From Luteolibacter arcticus (GTDB lineage Bacteria > Verrucomicrobiota > Verrucomicrobiia > Verrucomicrobiales > Akkermansiaceae): DNA of 52,195 bases. Positions 8,866 to 18,663 of this stretch are shown in pieces. The stretch spans positions 1 to 52,195 of the forward strand of contig NZ_JAPDDT010000028.1 of the NCBI RefSeq assembly GCF_025950235.1, written 5' to 3'. Below the pieces are notes generated by a model. It worked only from the letters and a program-made list of their open reading frames with translations. It searched no databases and was not told where the DNA came from. The stretch's first letter is position 1, and each line of letters begins with the position of its first letter. The position numbers and the translations under genes were made by a program.

Positions 8866-11800
8866 TCATTTCTTTGGCTCCGCCTTCTTGATCAGATCCT
8901 GCATCCACTTGCGCTCTTTTTCGTCGAGGTCGTCGAGTTTGATCTCCTTGGCGATGGCCGCGGCATCGGCGGTCTTCTTCTGGCGATCGTCGAGGTACTT
9001 CGCGCGGTAGGCCCGGGCATAGGCCACCGACTTTGCATCGCCGCTCGCCTTTGCCGCGGCATCGGCGGCATCAAAACCTTTGATGGCATTATCCCGCTCA
9101 TCGGTGCGCCAGCCAATGATGCCGGCCTTCTCCGTGAGGAACTTCGCCTTCATCGGATGGTCGGCCGGCAGGGCATCCACCACCACGAAAATATCGTCGC
9201 GGGTGAAAGCCTTGGAGTCCATCAGCCCGGAAAGGACGGTCGGGTGGGTGATCTCGCGCTTGAGCGTCGCGGGATCCGTCAGCATCGCGGTCAGCAGTTC
9301 CCGGCGCGGTTTCTCATACTGCGCATCGCTGAGACAGGACTCGTGGAGGGTGGGAAATGCCTGCGCGATGGTGTGCCCCTTGCGGACAGCGTCGTAGCGC
9401 TTGCGCGTATCGGGTGGCAGCCCATCCAACCAGCGGTCGAAGGCCGAGCCGTCACCACCCGCGAGCTGCGACATGATGCCGAGCGCGATCGCGTCGCGCT
9501 GCCTCTCCTTCTGATCGAAGCCCAGCAACACCTCGCAGAGCTTCAGGGCTTGCGCGGCGGCCGCCTTCTTCTTGTCGCCTTCCAGTTCATGGATGCGACG
9601 AATGAACAGCGTGGCTTGCCAGTCGAAGAAGCGGTCCATCTGCTGGCCGCCGTAGTACTCGTTGTTACCGCCGGAAGTGACCTGGAGCGACTCCACCTGC
9701 TTGATGAGACCGGATGCATCCCCGGATTTCTCCAACTGGCACCGGGTGCTGCGGCGAAGCAATGCCTCCATCACCGCCTGCTCCTCCTGGTCGATCGGGT
9801 TGCCGCCATTGTTCGAGTTGTTCATCGCCATCACCAGTGCGCCGAGATCGGTTCCCCGGGTGAGCGCCTCGAACTCCCCCTCAAGCTCCGTGGCGGAGAG
9901 TGGCTCGACAGAGATGGCGGCGAGAGACTCCATGCGCGACACCCGCGGCTTCGGCGCTTCCGCGGCGAATCGCTTCGCCAGTGCGCCGAGCCGCTCCGGG
10001 CGTTTCACGGATGGCGCGGCCGCGTCTTTCGCATCCGGCAGGCATGATAGGAGGCACTCCATGCGGAAGCGCTGTGCAGGATCCTCGACCGTCTTGAGCC
10101 ACTCGGGCAGGGCCGCTTCGATCTCCTTCGAGAAAGCTGGCGGCTGCAAGTTGCCCGGCTTCTCATCGAGCACCAGTCCCCTCATTCCTTGATGGAATTC
10201 ACCAGGCCGGGCGAGCAGCAGCTTGGCGGAATCGCCCAATCCGCCCTGCCAGAGCTTCACCGCCAAGTCCAGCCGCCCGCGCACCCCGGTGCCAGCCCGC
10301 GCCGCCTTGGCAATGCCCGCTGCATCTCCGGCGCGCAGCGCCAGCGACAGGTTCATCGCCGTGATCGAACCGCGTGCCTTGTCCTGGTCACCACTGCCAT
10401 TGGCGAAATCGACGCGACTCTTGTCAAAGGCATCCAGCAAACGCTTCCCATCCTCCGGAGTGATGCTTTTCCACCCGGCGAAACGACCGAGGGACGGCAC
10501 CGAGGAGTGGCTGGCCCACGGGCGATCCGGTGTCAGATAGCTACAGAGGAAATCCGCCATGGCCTTGGCGCAGGCCGGATCGTCGAGTTGCTCGATCGCC
10601 TTGTTTTGGAGCAAGTCCGTCATGACGTCGAATCTCAGCTCGGCGGGAATCTTCGGCTCCGTCACGAAAGCGGTGAAGCTTACCCTGAAATCCGCCTTGC
10701 CGGCATCGTCAAGCCGGTCCCCGCTTGAGGACAGCACGGCAAGCCTCACCGCATTGGCGTAGGCGGGATCGATCTTCTTCAAGTCACCACCGGTCCACGC
10801 GGTCAGCTTCTCACGCCAGCCCGCCGGATAGTTCCACGAGCTCTGGTAGCGCATCCGGGCAATCACCATCACCCCCAGGATCGGGCGCAGCTCGGCGGCG
10901 GTTTCCTTGCCAAGCAGGGCGTAGAGACCGGCATCCGGGTGCAGGCCTTCGGGCAACTTGACCTTCTTGATCTCCGCCTCGCGGCGCTTCGCCTCCTCGC
11001 GGAAAATACGGTCCGTGTAGTAGTTGAAATTGCCCTCATACTGGCCGAGCCTTGCCGCCGATGGCTGCTTGCTGAAAGCCGCGAGGAAGCCACAGAAATC
11101 CGGCAGCGAGGTCCTGCGGTTGAGCAAGAAGTTGATCATCTGCGAGTGGGCGTAGCTCTCCGCCGAGGTCGTGAAGCCGCCGCTGCTGGACGACCAGCCC
11201 TGCGAGTTCGCGCGCATCTGATCGAGGCACTTGTCCCACAGCTTGGCCGCCAAATCCGCATTGCCACTGACCAGCCGGCCAATCAGCGGCTGGATCTCGC
11301 CATCGGAGGAATAGGGCCGGAGATTCTGCGGCACGCCGTCCTTGAGATATTCCTCGGCCTTCTTCTTCGCCTCACTGTCGCCCTGCTTGAGGTTCTCCGC
11401 CAACTGCTTCCGCACCGGGGCGGAAGCTTTTTCCGGCGCCTCGGGCAGCCAGGTGGCGATGAAGCCCCAGAGATTCTCCCGATCGGCGCGCGACCACTTG
11501 TCGATGACCGCCTTTTGGCGGTCGAGCTCGGCATAGGCGACCTCGGGTTTGTTCGCGAGCACGGCACCGAAGATGCGCGCCCAGAAGCGGTCCGGCCCTT
11601 CGACCTTGACCAGTTCTTCCCCGAGCTTCGCCGATCCATCCCGTTGTTTCAGGCGGGTCAGGCCGTAGTCGAGCAGGCTCTTGCCATTGCCGTCCTTGGG
11701 ATCGGCGACCGCATCCGGACCCGGGGCGAAGTAGCCTGCATTCAACAGCCGTGACGCCGCCGGATTGCCATTCCCCCCCGGCCCATCGAGGATCTGGTAC

Positions 11801-14800
11801 CAGTTCAGCGAGCCGAGTGACAATTTGTGAGCAGCCACGAATCGCATCGCGCACACCGCGGTCGCCTCGTTGCCATTGAACGCCGAGAATAGATTCTGGA
11901 AGGCGTTCTGCCGCTGGTTCGGGCCCGGCAGGTAGATGTTGCTGTTGCGGAGCTCCGCGTAGAGCGGCCACGCTTCTTCCGGGCCCAGGATCTTGATGGC
12001 GAGCCGGTGCATCGCGGCGGTGCGGGCCGCCGTGTCCTTCGCCTCGTCCACCGAACGGGCAAGCTCCTGGCTGAAAGACTGCGAGTCATAGATGCCCTGG
12101 CGGAGTGCTTCGCACATGAAGTCCTCGATCACCGCGCGCAAGTCATCGCGTTTCGCCGCCGCAGCGGCACGGGAGATCCATTCCAGCTCCAGGGTCGCTT
12201 GCTGCGCGCGTTCGGGAGCTTTCTTCTTCCACTCTTCGAATTTCTCCACACCTGGCGCAGCGGCGATCGCCTCGCAGGTTTCGATGGTCTTTGCCCAGTC
12301 GCCTCCTTCCTTGGCAAGGCCCAGGAGGAATTCCTTGTTGTAGGGTTCCATCACCTTTCCTTCCGCCGCCCGATGCGTCAGCCACGCCGATGGCATCATC
12401 CCTTGCGGCGAGCCGCCGCCGGACGACGAACCATTGCCGCGCACCCACGACCACATGTAATCCCGGCGGTTGGAGTAATGACGCCGGTTCATCGGCGGCG
12501 GCTCCAGACGGATCACCGAACGCATGGAAGAGAGAGCGGCAGCATCCAGTTCCTCCGTGGTCGCGCCGAGCACTTCGCGGGTTCCAGACAGCAACACGAA
12601 TCCTTGCTCGGCCGTCTGGGGATGCCGCACCATCGCGCGGAAGATCCGCTTGCAGAGATCCGCCCGGCGTTGCGAGTGCTCCTTGTGATACTCATTCCCT
12701 TCGGCCGCTTTCTTGAAAAGTGGGGTGAGTTGAACCTCCACGTAATCGTCGGAGACAAACTGGGCCATCATGAAGTTCACCCAGGACAGGTTGCGCTCGC
12801 TCTTGAAGCTCGGCTCGAGATTTTCGAGTAGTCCCGTCATCGCCTCCAGTCCGTCAAGCCTCCGGCCGATTTTGTCCGCGCCCATCCAGGAGGAGAAGAG
12901 CGTGGAAATCATCTCTTCATCGAAGTCTCCCTTCGCCAGCTCCTTCGCCTGAGTGAGCTGGTCCTCGGGCTTGAGCACCGAGTAGAGCGCGGTCTTCACC
13001 ATCAGGTCATCCGGCTTCTCCTCCGCCAGCTTGCGCAGCCATGGCTCCGCTTCCGACTTCTGCTCCAAGGAAATCAACAGCAACGCGTGATCGCGCCGAC
13101 GCTTGAAGCTCGCTTCGCCCGCCGGCGCACTGAGCCGCACCATGTCCTTCTCCAGCTTGAGCGACTTCGCGCTCTTCATCAGGCGCTCCGTCTCGTAGCT
13201 GGCATTCGGGTTGGTCGCCATCTGGCGCAGGCTGGCAAGCAGGAGGCGTGCGGCAGCATCGCGCTTGCCGTCCTTGACGAGCCGTGCGGCATCCTCGCCG
13301 CTCTGGCGGTTGTTGGGATTGTTCCGGTAGCTGCCGTAGCGATTGCGCATCGCGCGGCTGGCAAAGCCGCTGGCCGGGCCGCTCGTGAAGCGTTTCGCTT
13401 CTTCCTCCATGCCCAGCGCGGTCAGCCAGCCGGCGACCTGCGACTTGAGCTCCGGATTGAAGGAAGCCGTCTTGCGCATGCGCAAGGCCGCCCGCCGTGC
13501 CGGCTCCAGATCCACGTCCTTCGCCTGCGCCTTGGCAAGACTCACGCCGGTGGTCACCAGCTCCTGCTCCACCCGTTCCCGCCACGGTCCGGCATCCCCG
13601 GCATCGCGTGCCTTCAACAACAGTGCGTAAGCTTTCTCCGGCGACTTCTTTGCATGGAAGTACGATACCAATAGGAGTTCCTCGGTCCGCGCATCCGGAG
13701 CCGCCTCGATCGCCGCGATCTCGCGCTCGACTTCCTTGGCCTTCCCCGCCTGCTCGTAAATGCAGATCCGCTGCAGCCGGTCCTCCACCTTGCCAGCAAC
13801 GGCAGCCAAGGCTTCCACATCGACCGGCTTCTGCCGTGCTTGGCCGGGGTACCCGGGTTCGGGGTCGCCGAGCAATTTCAGCAGTTGGCGGTGCTTGTCG
13901 GTCATGGTTCCGCTGCCGTCGTTCCGGTTCCCACCCAGCAGGCTGTAAACTTGCGGTGCCAGTTCGCCGAGCACCTGCGGATAGCCTTGGCGGTTGCCCA
14001 TGCCACCCATGTTAAAGCCGTAGTTCATCCGGTAGCGGCTGGCCGCTTGCTGGGCTTTCGCCGGATCGCGCTTCATCTCCGCATTCATGCGGTTCAGCCA
14101 TTCGATCCCGCGTTCCAGCCGGCCATCTCTCATCCAGCGGCCGGCCAGTTCCATGGCATACCAGTTCCCCGTCAGCCCGCCCGGGATCTTTTCGAGTTGG
14201 GCGATGAAAAGCTCCTCCGCCTCCGTCTTCACCTCGGCCGGCACCTTGTCACCGGCGAACGCGATGGTCTGGAGCTGATAGAAATTGTTCTTTTGCTTGT
14301 CCTCATCCAGCCGCTTGTAGAACTCCAGCCGCTGGCGCGCACCTTTCTCGCCAACGCCATCGTCACCGTCCAATGGCAAGCGACCGGCCATCCAGAACGC
14401 CAGCTCGGGATCATCCTTCGCAACCAGGTCCACGCCGCGCTGGATCACCAGGTTGAAGTCCTTGTCGGGCTTGCCTTGGTTCTGATTCGAAGAGGCAGCC
14501 TGGAGATACCAGCGGAAATCGTCCGCCGTCGCCTTGTCGCTCATTACATGGGTCTTCAGCTCCTCCGGCTTGAGGAAAAAGACACGCTTGAACGACTCCA
14601 GGTCCTCGAAGTGGCTGGACGAAACCTTCGCGAGGATCGCAGTCCGCTTTTCCTCATCATCCTTGGCGAGCAGGATGAGCTGCGCCAGCGCCATGCGCCG
14701 CAGTGCATCCGGCGTCGCCGGCAGCGGCACATCCCCCGGCTGCGTCCCGCCGTAGTAACCGTGGCGGTCCGGATCCTTGAAGCTCAGCACTTGCGATTGA

Positions 14801-17694
14801 TACTGGCTGAACTCCGGCATCGCCTTGCGGGAAACCACCTGCTTCCTGCCAGTGGGATTAACCCCGGAGTGACCGTAGTAATTCATGCCCTGCGCCATCG
14901 GTGGCGGCGCGTGCTTCAGCTCGCCATCGGCTTCCAGCAGCCCAGCGAAGCGGGCGATCGCTTCGTCCTTCTTCTCGTTCTCTAACAAAATCACCGCGTG
15001 CATGTAGGACAGCCGCCAATCGTCCGGATGCGCGGCCGATTCCCGGGCCAGCACCGTGGCAGCGGCCTCCCATTCCTTTGCCCGGGCCAGGGGCATCACC
15101 AGCTTCTCAAGCGTGCGCGGGTCGGAAGACTTTCCGCTCTCCGCCAATTCGCGCAGGCCTCGCTCGGTCTCACCCTGGCGGATCCAGAAGGCGGAAAGCC
15201 GGCGCCGTGCCTCCGGCGCTTCCGCCGTGCCGAGCATCCCGCGCAGGATTTCCGCCGAGGCATCCGAGTTGCCCGCCGCCTCCTGCAGGTCGGCCATGCG
15301 GAACTTGAGCGCGGCATCGTCCGGCTTGCGGCGGGAGGCCTCGTCCACGCACTTCAACTCGTCATCCGGAAGCTGCCACTCGCGATACATGTCGGCCAGC
15401 GCTAGCAACGGCAGCGGCGACGAGGGATTGTCGCGAGCCCGGCGGCGGAAATCAGCGATCAGCTCCTCCTCCTTGCCCTCGGTCTCCGCCATCCGCGCCA
15501 GACCGGCGGCCCACTTCAGCTTCGATGCCGGCGACTCCGCCTCATCGTAGAGTGCGGTGAAACTCCGCCACGCCTCCTCCATCATGCCAGCCTCGCGCTG
15601 TGCATCCGCGAGCTTCTCGCGCAGCTCTTCCTCGCCACCAAATTTTGCCAGCGCGCGCCGCAATTCGGCCACCGCTTCCGCCGGCCGGCCATCGCCCAGG
15701 AGAAGCTCGGCACGCTTGGTCCACGCCGCCTTGTCGCCCGGCGCGAGCTTCAGCCACTCATCGGTCGCCTCCAGCGCCTTCGTCGAATCGCCTCCTCGCT
15801 CTAACAGCTCCACCAGCTTCTTCACGTGCGCCGTCTTCATCCCGCCGGGCAGCACCATCATCTCGCGCATTGCCGCGACCGCCGCCTCCATGTCGCCGCG
15901 GATCTCGTGCAGGCGCACCCGCTGCGTCGCCGCGAGCAAGCTGTCGTCCGCCGCCATCGCGTCCTTGAGCACCTTCTCCGCCGCGATGCTGTCGCCCAGC
16001 GTCTCGTGGATTTCGGAAAGCAGGCAGCGCTCCTGAAGCGTCAGCTCTTGCTTGGCCGCCAGCTCATCCAGCCATTTCTTCGGCTCCTCCGCCCGCGCAA
16101 TCAAGGAGCTTGCCAGGCGCAGCGCCGTGTCCAGATCGGTCGGCGATTTCGCCTGCTTCACCAGCTCCATCGCCTGCGGAACCGCGGCCTCCGGACTATC
16201 GCTGAGCTGTGCCGCCTGGCAGAGCGCTGCGAGCAACAACGGATCATCCGGGAAATCCTTCACCCGCGGTTGAAGCATCGCGAAGGCCTCGCTCGACTTA
16301 CCGTGCGCGGAAAGGGAGCGCGCGATCCGCAGCAGGCCCTCCCGGTCCGCCGCGGCTGCCATCTCCTTCCACAGCGCCACTGCCTCGTCGCCCTTGTCAC
16401 GGGCCACCAGGAAGGTCGCCAGCGCTTCACCCGCCTCGCCGCCCTTGCCGTGCTTCACGGTCGCCTCACGCAGTGTTTTCTCCGCGTCGTCGAATTTCTC
16501 GAACCGCTCTAACAAACGAGCCCGCGCCACTTGGCCGGCCTCGTCGGCCGGCGTCAGCGAAATCGCCTTGTCCAGGGCGGCCTTCAGGCCCGCATCATCC
16601 TTGAGCGCCTTCCTGAGTGCCGCCAGCCGTTCCCACAGCGCGACATCCTCCTTCGCCGTCTCGATCAGGGCGGTCAGCTCTTCCGCCGCTTCCTTGGGAC
16701 GCTCGGCGCCCTCTAACAGACCAATGAATTCCTCCCGCACCTCACGGTCGCCGGGCATCACCTTCAGCACTTCGCGGAACATCGCGATCGCCTCGTCCTC
16801 CTCGCCGGAGGCCAGCATCGCTTTCGCCGCATCCTTCTTCACCGCCACCCGCCGCGGATAGGCTTCGCGCAGGACGCCCAGGAAATCCTTCAGGCCGGCC
16901 GAGTCATCTTCGCGGGAGAACAAGGCGCCTGCGCGTGCAAGCACCTCGCGTTCGAGCCACGAACCCTCGGCCGATACGGCGAAGACATCGCGATACTCTT
17001 TCAGGGAGTCTTCCTTCTTCCCGGCCTGGGCCAGGATCTCCGCCACCTGCAGGCGCCGCAGCGCTTTCTTGTAAGGATCGTCCGTCTTTTCCGCCAGCTC
17101 GCGCGCCGCGGTCACCGCTTCCTCGAGCATCCCTTCGCCGATTTCCAGCTCGACCAAGTCTTCCTTCAGTCCCTCGTCGGCAGGGTTCCCGGCAATGAGT
17201 TCCTGCCACGCCTTCACCGCCTCTGCCGGGCGTCCTGCCCGCGCCAGCATCTTGCCGCGCAAGGTCCCGGCTTCGACGCCGAGGGCCTTGTCCTTGGCCG
17301 CCACCGCGAGATCCTCCAGCGCGGCGTCGAACCGTAATGCCACACCGAGAGCCTTGCCACGGGCCAGCCGCGTCGCCGCATCGTCGGGTGCCAGCTTCAC
17401 CGCCTCATCGAGTGCCTTGAGCGCGGCGGCCTCGTCGCCGGAGTGCTCATGATAAACCGCGAGCAAGCGCCAGTCCGCCGCCGCGCCTGCCTTCGCCCGC
17501 TCTTCCAGTTCCGGCTTCAGAGCCTCAAGCTCCTTTTCCTCAAGCCAGGCATCGAGCATGCGCCCGAATAGCACCGGGTTCTCCGGCTTCTTGAGCAGCA
17601 TCGTGTGGTAGCGCTCCGCCTTCTCCGGAATCTCACCGGCGCTCAGGGGGAAGGCGAACGCAGCCAGAATGAGAATAACTTTCCGGTTTATCAT
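8866..17694 (-). CDS. Giant secreted tetratricopeptide-repeat protein (2942 aa)
   Basis: An uninterrupted 2942-residue reading frame. The first 20 residues are a classic Sec signal peptide (basic start, hydrophobic core, L-S-A-G-E cleavage region), which fixes the start at ATG 17694 rather than at the upstream ATG at 17808. Roughly residues 20-1000 are tandem TPR-type helix pairs, seen as A/L/Y/P spacing of about 34 residues. The remainder is also largely helical but more diverged, broken by short flexible Gly/Asn/Arg/Ser-rich linkers (for example near residues 1255, 1470, 1735 and 2210). It has no transmembrane helix, catalytic motif or sorting signal that I recognise. It opens the MoxR/VWA cluster; TPR proteins (BatB, BatC, BatE) accompany MoxR in classical Bat operons but are several-fold smaller. 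Likely a periplasmic scaffold; function unknown. Confidence 0.93.
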   Translation of the reverse strand: MINRKVILILAAFAFPLSAGEIPEKAERYHTMLLKKPENPVLFGRMLDAWLEEKELEALKPELEERAKAGAAADWRLLAVYHEHSGDEAAALKALDEAVKLAPDDAATRLARGKALGVALRFDAALEDLAVAAKDKALGVEAGTLRGKMLARAGRPAEAVKAWQELIAGNPADEGLKEDLVELEIGEGMLEEAVTAARELAEKTDDPYKKALRRLQVAEILAQAGKKEDSLKEYRDVFAVSAEGSWLEREVLARAGALFSREDDSAGLKDFLGVLREAYPRRVAVKKDAAKAMLASGEEDEAIAMFREVLKVMPGDREVREEFIGLLEGAERPKEAAEELTALIETAKEDVALWERLAALRKALKDDAGLKAALDKAISLTPADEAGQVARARLLERFEKFDDAEKTLREATVKHGKGGEAGEALATFLVARDKGDEAVALWKEMAAAADREGLLRIARSLSAHGKSSEAFAMLQPRVKDFPDDPLLLAALCQAAQLSDSPEAAVPQAMELVKQAKSPTDLDTALRLASSLIARAEEPKKWLDELAAKQELTLQERCLLSEIHETLGDSIAAEKVLKDAMAADDSLLAATQRVRLHEIRGDMEAAVAAMREMMVLPGGMKTAHVKKLVELLERGGDSTKALEATDEWLKLAPGDKAAWTKRAELLLGDGRPAEAVAELRRALAKFGGEEELREKLADAQREAGMMEEAWRSFTALYDEAESPASKLKWAAGLARMAETEGKEEELIADFRRRARDNPSSPLPLLALADMYREWQLPDDELKCVDEASRRKPDDAALKFRMADLQEAAGNSDASAEILRGMLGTAEAPEARRRLSAFWIRQGETERGLRELAESGKSSDPRTLEKLVMPLARAKEWEAAATVLARESAAHPDDWRLSYMHAVILLENEKKDEAIARFAGLLEADGELKHAPPPMAQGMNYYGHSGVNPTGRKQVVSRKAMPEFSQYQSQVLSFKDPDRHGYYGGTQPGDVPLPATPDALRRMALAQLILLAKDDEEKRTAILAKVSSSHFEDLESFKRVFFLKPEELKTHVMSDKATADDFRWYLQAASSNQNQGKPDKDFNLVIQRGVDLVAKDDPELAFWMAGRLPLDGDDGVGEKGARQRLEFYKRLDEDKQKNNFYQLQTIAFAGDKVPAEVKTEAEELFIAQLEKIPGGLTGNWYAMELAGRWMRDGRLERGIEWLNRMNAEMKRDPAKAQQAASRYRMNYGFNMGGMGNRQGYPQVLGELAPQVYSLLGGNRNDGSGTMTDKHRQLLKLLGDPEPGYPGQARQKPVDVEALAAVAGKVEDRLQRICIYEQAGKAKEVEREIAAIEAAPDARTEELLLVSYFHAKKSPEKAYALLLKARDAGDAGPWRERVEQELVTTGVSLAKAQAKDVDLEPARRAALRMRKTASFNPELKSQVAGWLTALGMEEEAKRFTSGPASGFASRAMRNRYGSYRNNPNNRQSGEDAARLVKDGKRDAAARLLLASLRQMATNPNASYETERLMKSAKSLKLEKDMVRLSAPAGEASFKRRRDHALLLISLEQKSEAEPWLRKLAEEKPDDLMVKTALYSVLKPEDQLTQAKELAKGDFDEEMISTLFSSWMGADKIGRRLDGLEAMTGLLENLEPSFKSERNLSWVNFMMAQFVSDDYVEVQLTPLFKKAAEGNEYHKEHSQRRADLCKRIFRAMVRHPQTAEQGFVLLSGTREVLGATTEELDAAALSSMRSVIRLEPPPMNRRHYSNRRDYMWSWVRGNGSSSGGGSPQGMMPSAWLTHRAAEGKVMEPYNKEFLLGLAKEGGDWAKTIETCEAIAAAPGVEKFEEWKKKAPERAQQATLELEWISRAAAAAKRDDLRAVIEDFMCEALRQGIYDSQSFSQELARSVDEAKDTAARTAAMHRLAIKILGPEEAWPLYAELRNSNIYLPGPNQRQNAFQNLFSAFNGNEATAVCAMRFVAAHKLSLGSLNWYQILDGPGGNGNPAASRLLNAGYFAPGPDAVADPKDGNGKSLLDYGLTRLKQRDGSAKLGEELVKVEGPDRFWARIFGAVLANKPEVAYAELDRQKAVIDKWSRADRENLWGFIATWLPEAPEKASAPVRKQLAENLKQGDSEAKKKAEEYLKDGVPQNLRPYSSDGEIQPLIGRLVSGNADLAAKLWDKCLDQMRANSQGWSSSSGGFTTSAESYAHSQMINFLLNRRTSLPDFCGFLAAFSKQPSAARLGQYEGNFNYYTDRIFREEAKRREAEIKKVKLPEGLHPDAGLYALLGKETAAELRPILGVMVIARMRYQSSWNYPAGWREKLTAWTGGDLKKIDPAYANAVRLAVLSSSGDRLDDAGKADFRVSFTAFVTEPKIPAELRFDVMTDLLQNKAIEQLDDPACAKAMADFLCSYLTPDRPWASHSSVPSLGRFAGWKSITPEDGKRLLDAFDKSRVDFANGSGDQDKARGSITAMNLSLALRAGDAAGIAKAARAGTGVRGRLDLAVKLWQGGLGDSAKLLLARPGEFHQGMRGLVLDEKPGNLQPPAFSKEIEAALPEWLKTVEDPAQRFRMECLLSCLPDAKDAAAPSVKRPERLGALAKRFAAEAPKPRVSRMESLAAISVEPLSATELEGEFEALTRGTDLGALVMAMNNSNNGGNPIDQEEQAVMEALLRRSTRCQLEKSGDASGLIKQVESLQVTSGGNNEYYGGQQMDRFFDWQATLFIRRIHELEGDKKKAAAAQALKLCEVLLGFDQKERQRDAIALGIMSQLAGGDGSAFDRWLDGLPPDTRKRYDAVRKGHTIAQAFPTLHESCLSDAQYEKPRRELLTAMLTDPATLKREITHPTVLSGLMDSKAFTRDDIFVVVDALPADHPMKAKFLTEKAGIIGWRTDERDNAIKGFDAADAAAKASGDAKSVAYARAYRAKYLDDRQKKTADAAAIAKEIKLDDLDEKERKWMQDLIKKAEPKK

Positions 17695-18058
17695 GGGCGC
17701 AGGTTGAACGGTCGACCGCCTGAGGCAATTCGAATTCTTTATGTCTTTTTGTAGCCGAAAGCGCTTTGGGCGACGGCCCGCAATGCCACCGAACGAAAAC
17801 GCCACCAACCCCTTCCCACGCCTCCAGAATCCTCGTCTTTACGACGATTTTACCGACCTCCGCCGACACCCGACCTTCCGAGGCTCTTGCGATCCCGTCG
17901 CGTCCGCGCTTCACCGGCTACGCTGACCCAGCACAATCCACTACCATGTCTTTACATGGGATACCCGGTGAAGAATCGCCGACCCATTTGTCCCGGATCT
18001 TTCATCAACTCTTATCTTTCTCCAGGCGTGTCGCGGGTGCCTCTCGGCAACCCACCGC
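17695..18058. other. Intergenic region upstream of giant TPR gene
   Basis: 364 bases without a supported gene. It must contain the promoter of the TPR gene on the minus strand, but no convincing -35/-10 pair is visible. The most AT-rich stretch (17725-17755, with GAATTCGAATT on the minus strand) is the best place to look. A small hairpin, CCATGT-CTTT-ACATGG, lies at 17944-17959. Confidence 0.4.
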
Positions 18059-18457
18059 TCACGACCGCCGGCTCGTCGCCTTCAACTCCAGCAGGGTCGG
18101 CTCGTTGCAGTAGGGGCAGCGGAAATGTCCCTTGAATAACACGCCGAATGCCACCGGGAAACGATGGCTGCCCGCCACGCAGCGAGCATTCCGGTGCTTC
18201 GAGCAACCCTTCCGGGAAAGCACGGGCATCGCACATAGCGGGCACTTGCCGCCGGAGGCAAAGATCCACTGCAACACCGCCAGCACCGCCGCCGAGGCAC
18301 CGATCGCCAGGGCAATCTTCGAATACCGGACCTCTCCCGACAACACCGCCGTGATCGACATCGCCACCGCGACCGGAATCAGCAGCCTGCTGAGACAGAG
18401 CAGCAGGGCGGCCAATTTCACCTTCACGATCACTTCGGAATGTCTCGGTCGATGCAT
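18059..18457 (-). CDS. Zinc-ribbon membrane protein, hypothetical
   Basis: A 132-residue protein with two hydrophobic segments (about 12-37 and 46-65). A cysteine-rich C-terminal half follows: a C-P-L-C pair, then a C-x2-H-x3-C group, then a second C-P-Y-C pair in a F-R-C-P-Y-C-N-E-P-T context. This fits one or two zinc ribbons. The frame opens at a TTG at 18520, but I prefer ATG at 18457, which places the first helix shortly after a short basic stretch. A perfect 8+8 palindrome lies about 90 bases upstream. No function is known to me; similar small proteins occur in Verrucomicrobia. Confidence 0.75.
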   Translation of the reverse strand: MHRPRHSEVIVKVKLAALLLCLSRLLIPVAVAMSITAVLSGEVRYSKIALAIGASAAVLAVLQWIFASGGKCPLCAMPVLSRKGCSKHRNARCVAGSHRFPVAFGVLFKGHFRCPYCNEPTLLELKATSRRS

Positions 18458-18547
18458 GTCGAGGTTTGCGGCCCGGTTTATCCGGAGGGCTTCTATCGAC
18501 TGGGTTCGCTCTTTTCGCAAATCAGAAGATCATGAAAAGTTTTCAAA

Positions 18548-18564
18548 ATGGGGAATTTCCCCAT
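18548..18564. promoter_or_regulatory. Perfect palindrome ATGGGGAA-T-TTCCCCAT, candidate operator
   Basis: Two perfect 8-base arms around a single central T lie between the secretin-like lipoprotein gene and the zinc-ribbon gene, upstream of the latter. The size and symmetry suit a dimeric transcription factor. The cognate regulator is unknown. Confidence 0.45.
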
Positions 18565-18663
18565 GCCGTTCTCGATTGATGCCCAGGGCAGTTATTACAC
18601 TTTTCCGAAATACATACGCTCAAGGCCCGATTCCACGGACCGAAATGGTCGTACGGGCGGAAC

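Noticed and set aside
8851..17450. Many long plus-strand frames opposite the giant TPR gene (for example 8851-10047 and 13840-14985)
   Set aside because: They mirror the GC-rich third positions of the minus-strand gene. Their translations are Arg/Leu/His-rich, lack domains and signal peptides, and the minus-strand frame is continuous with a signal peptide and TPRs.
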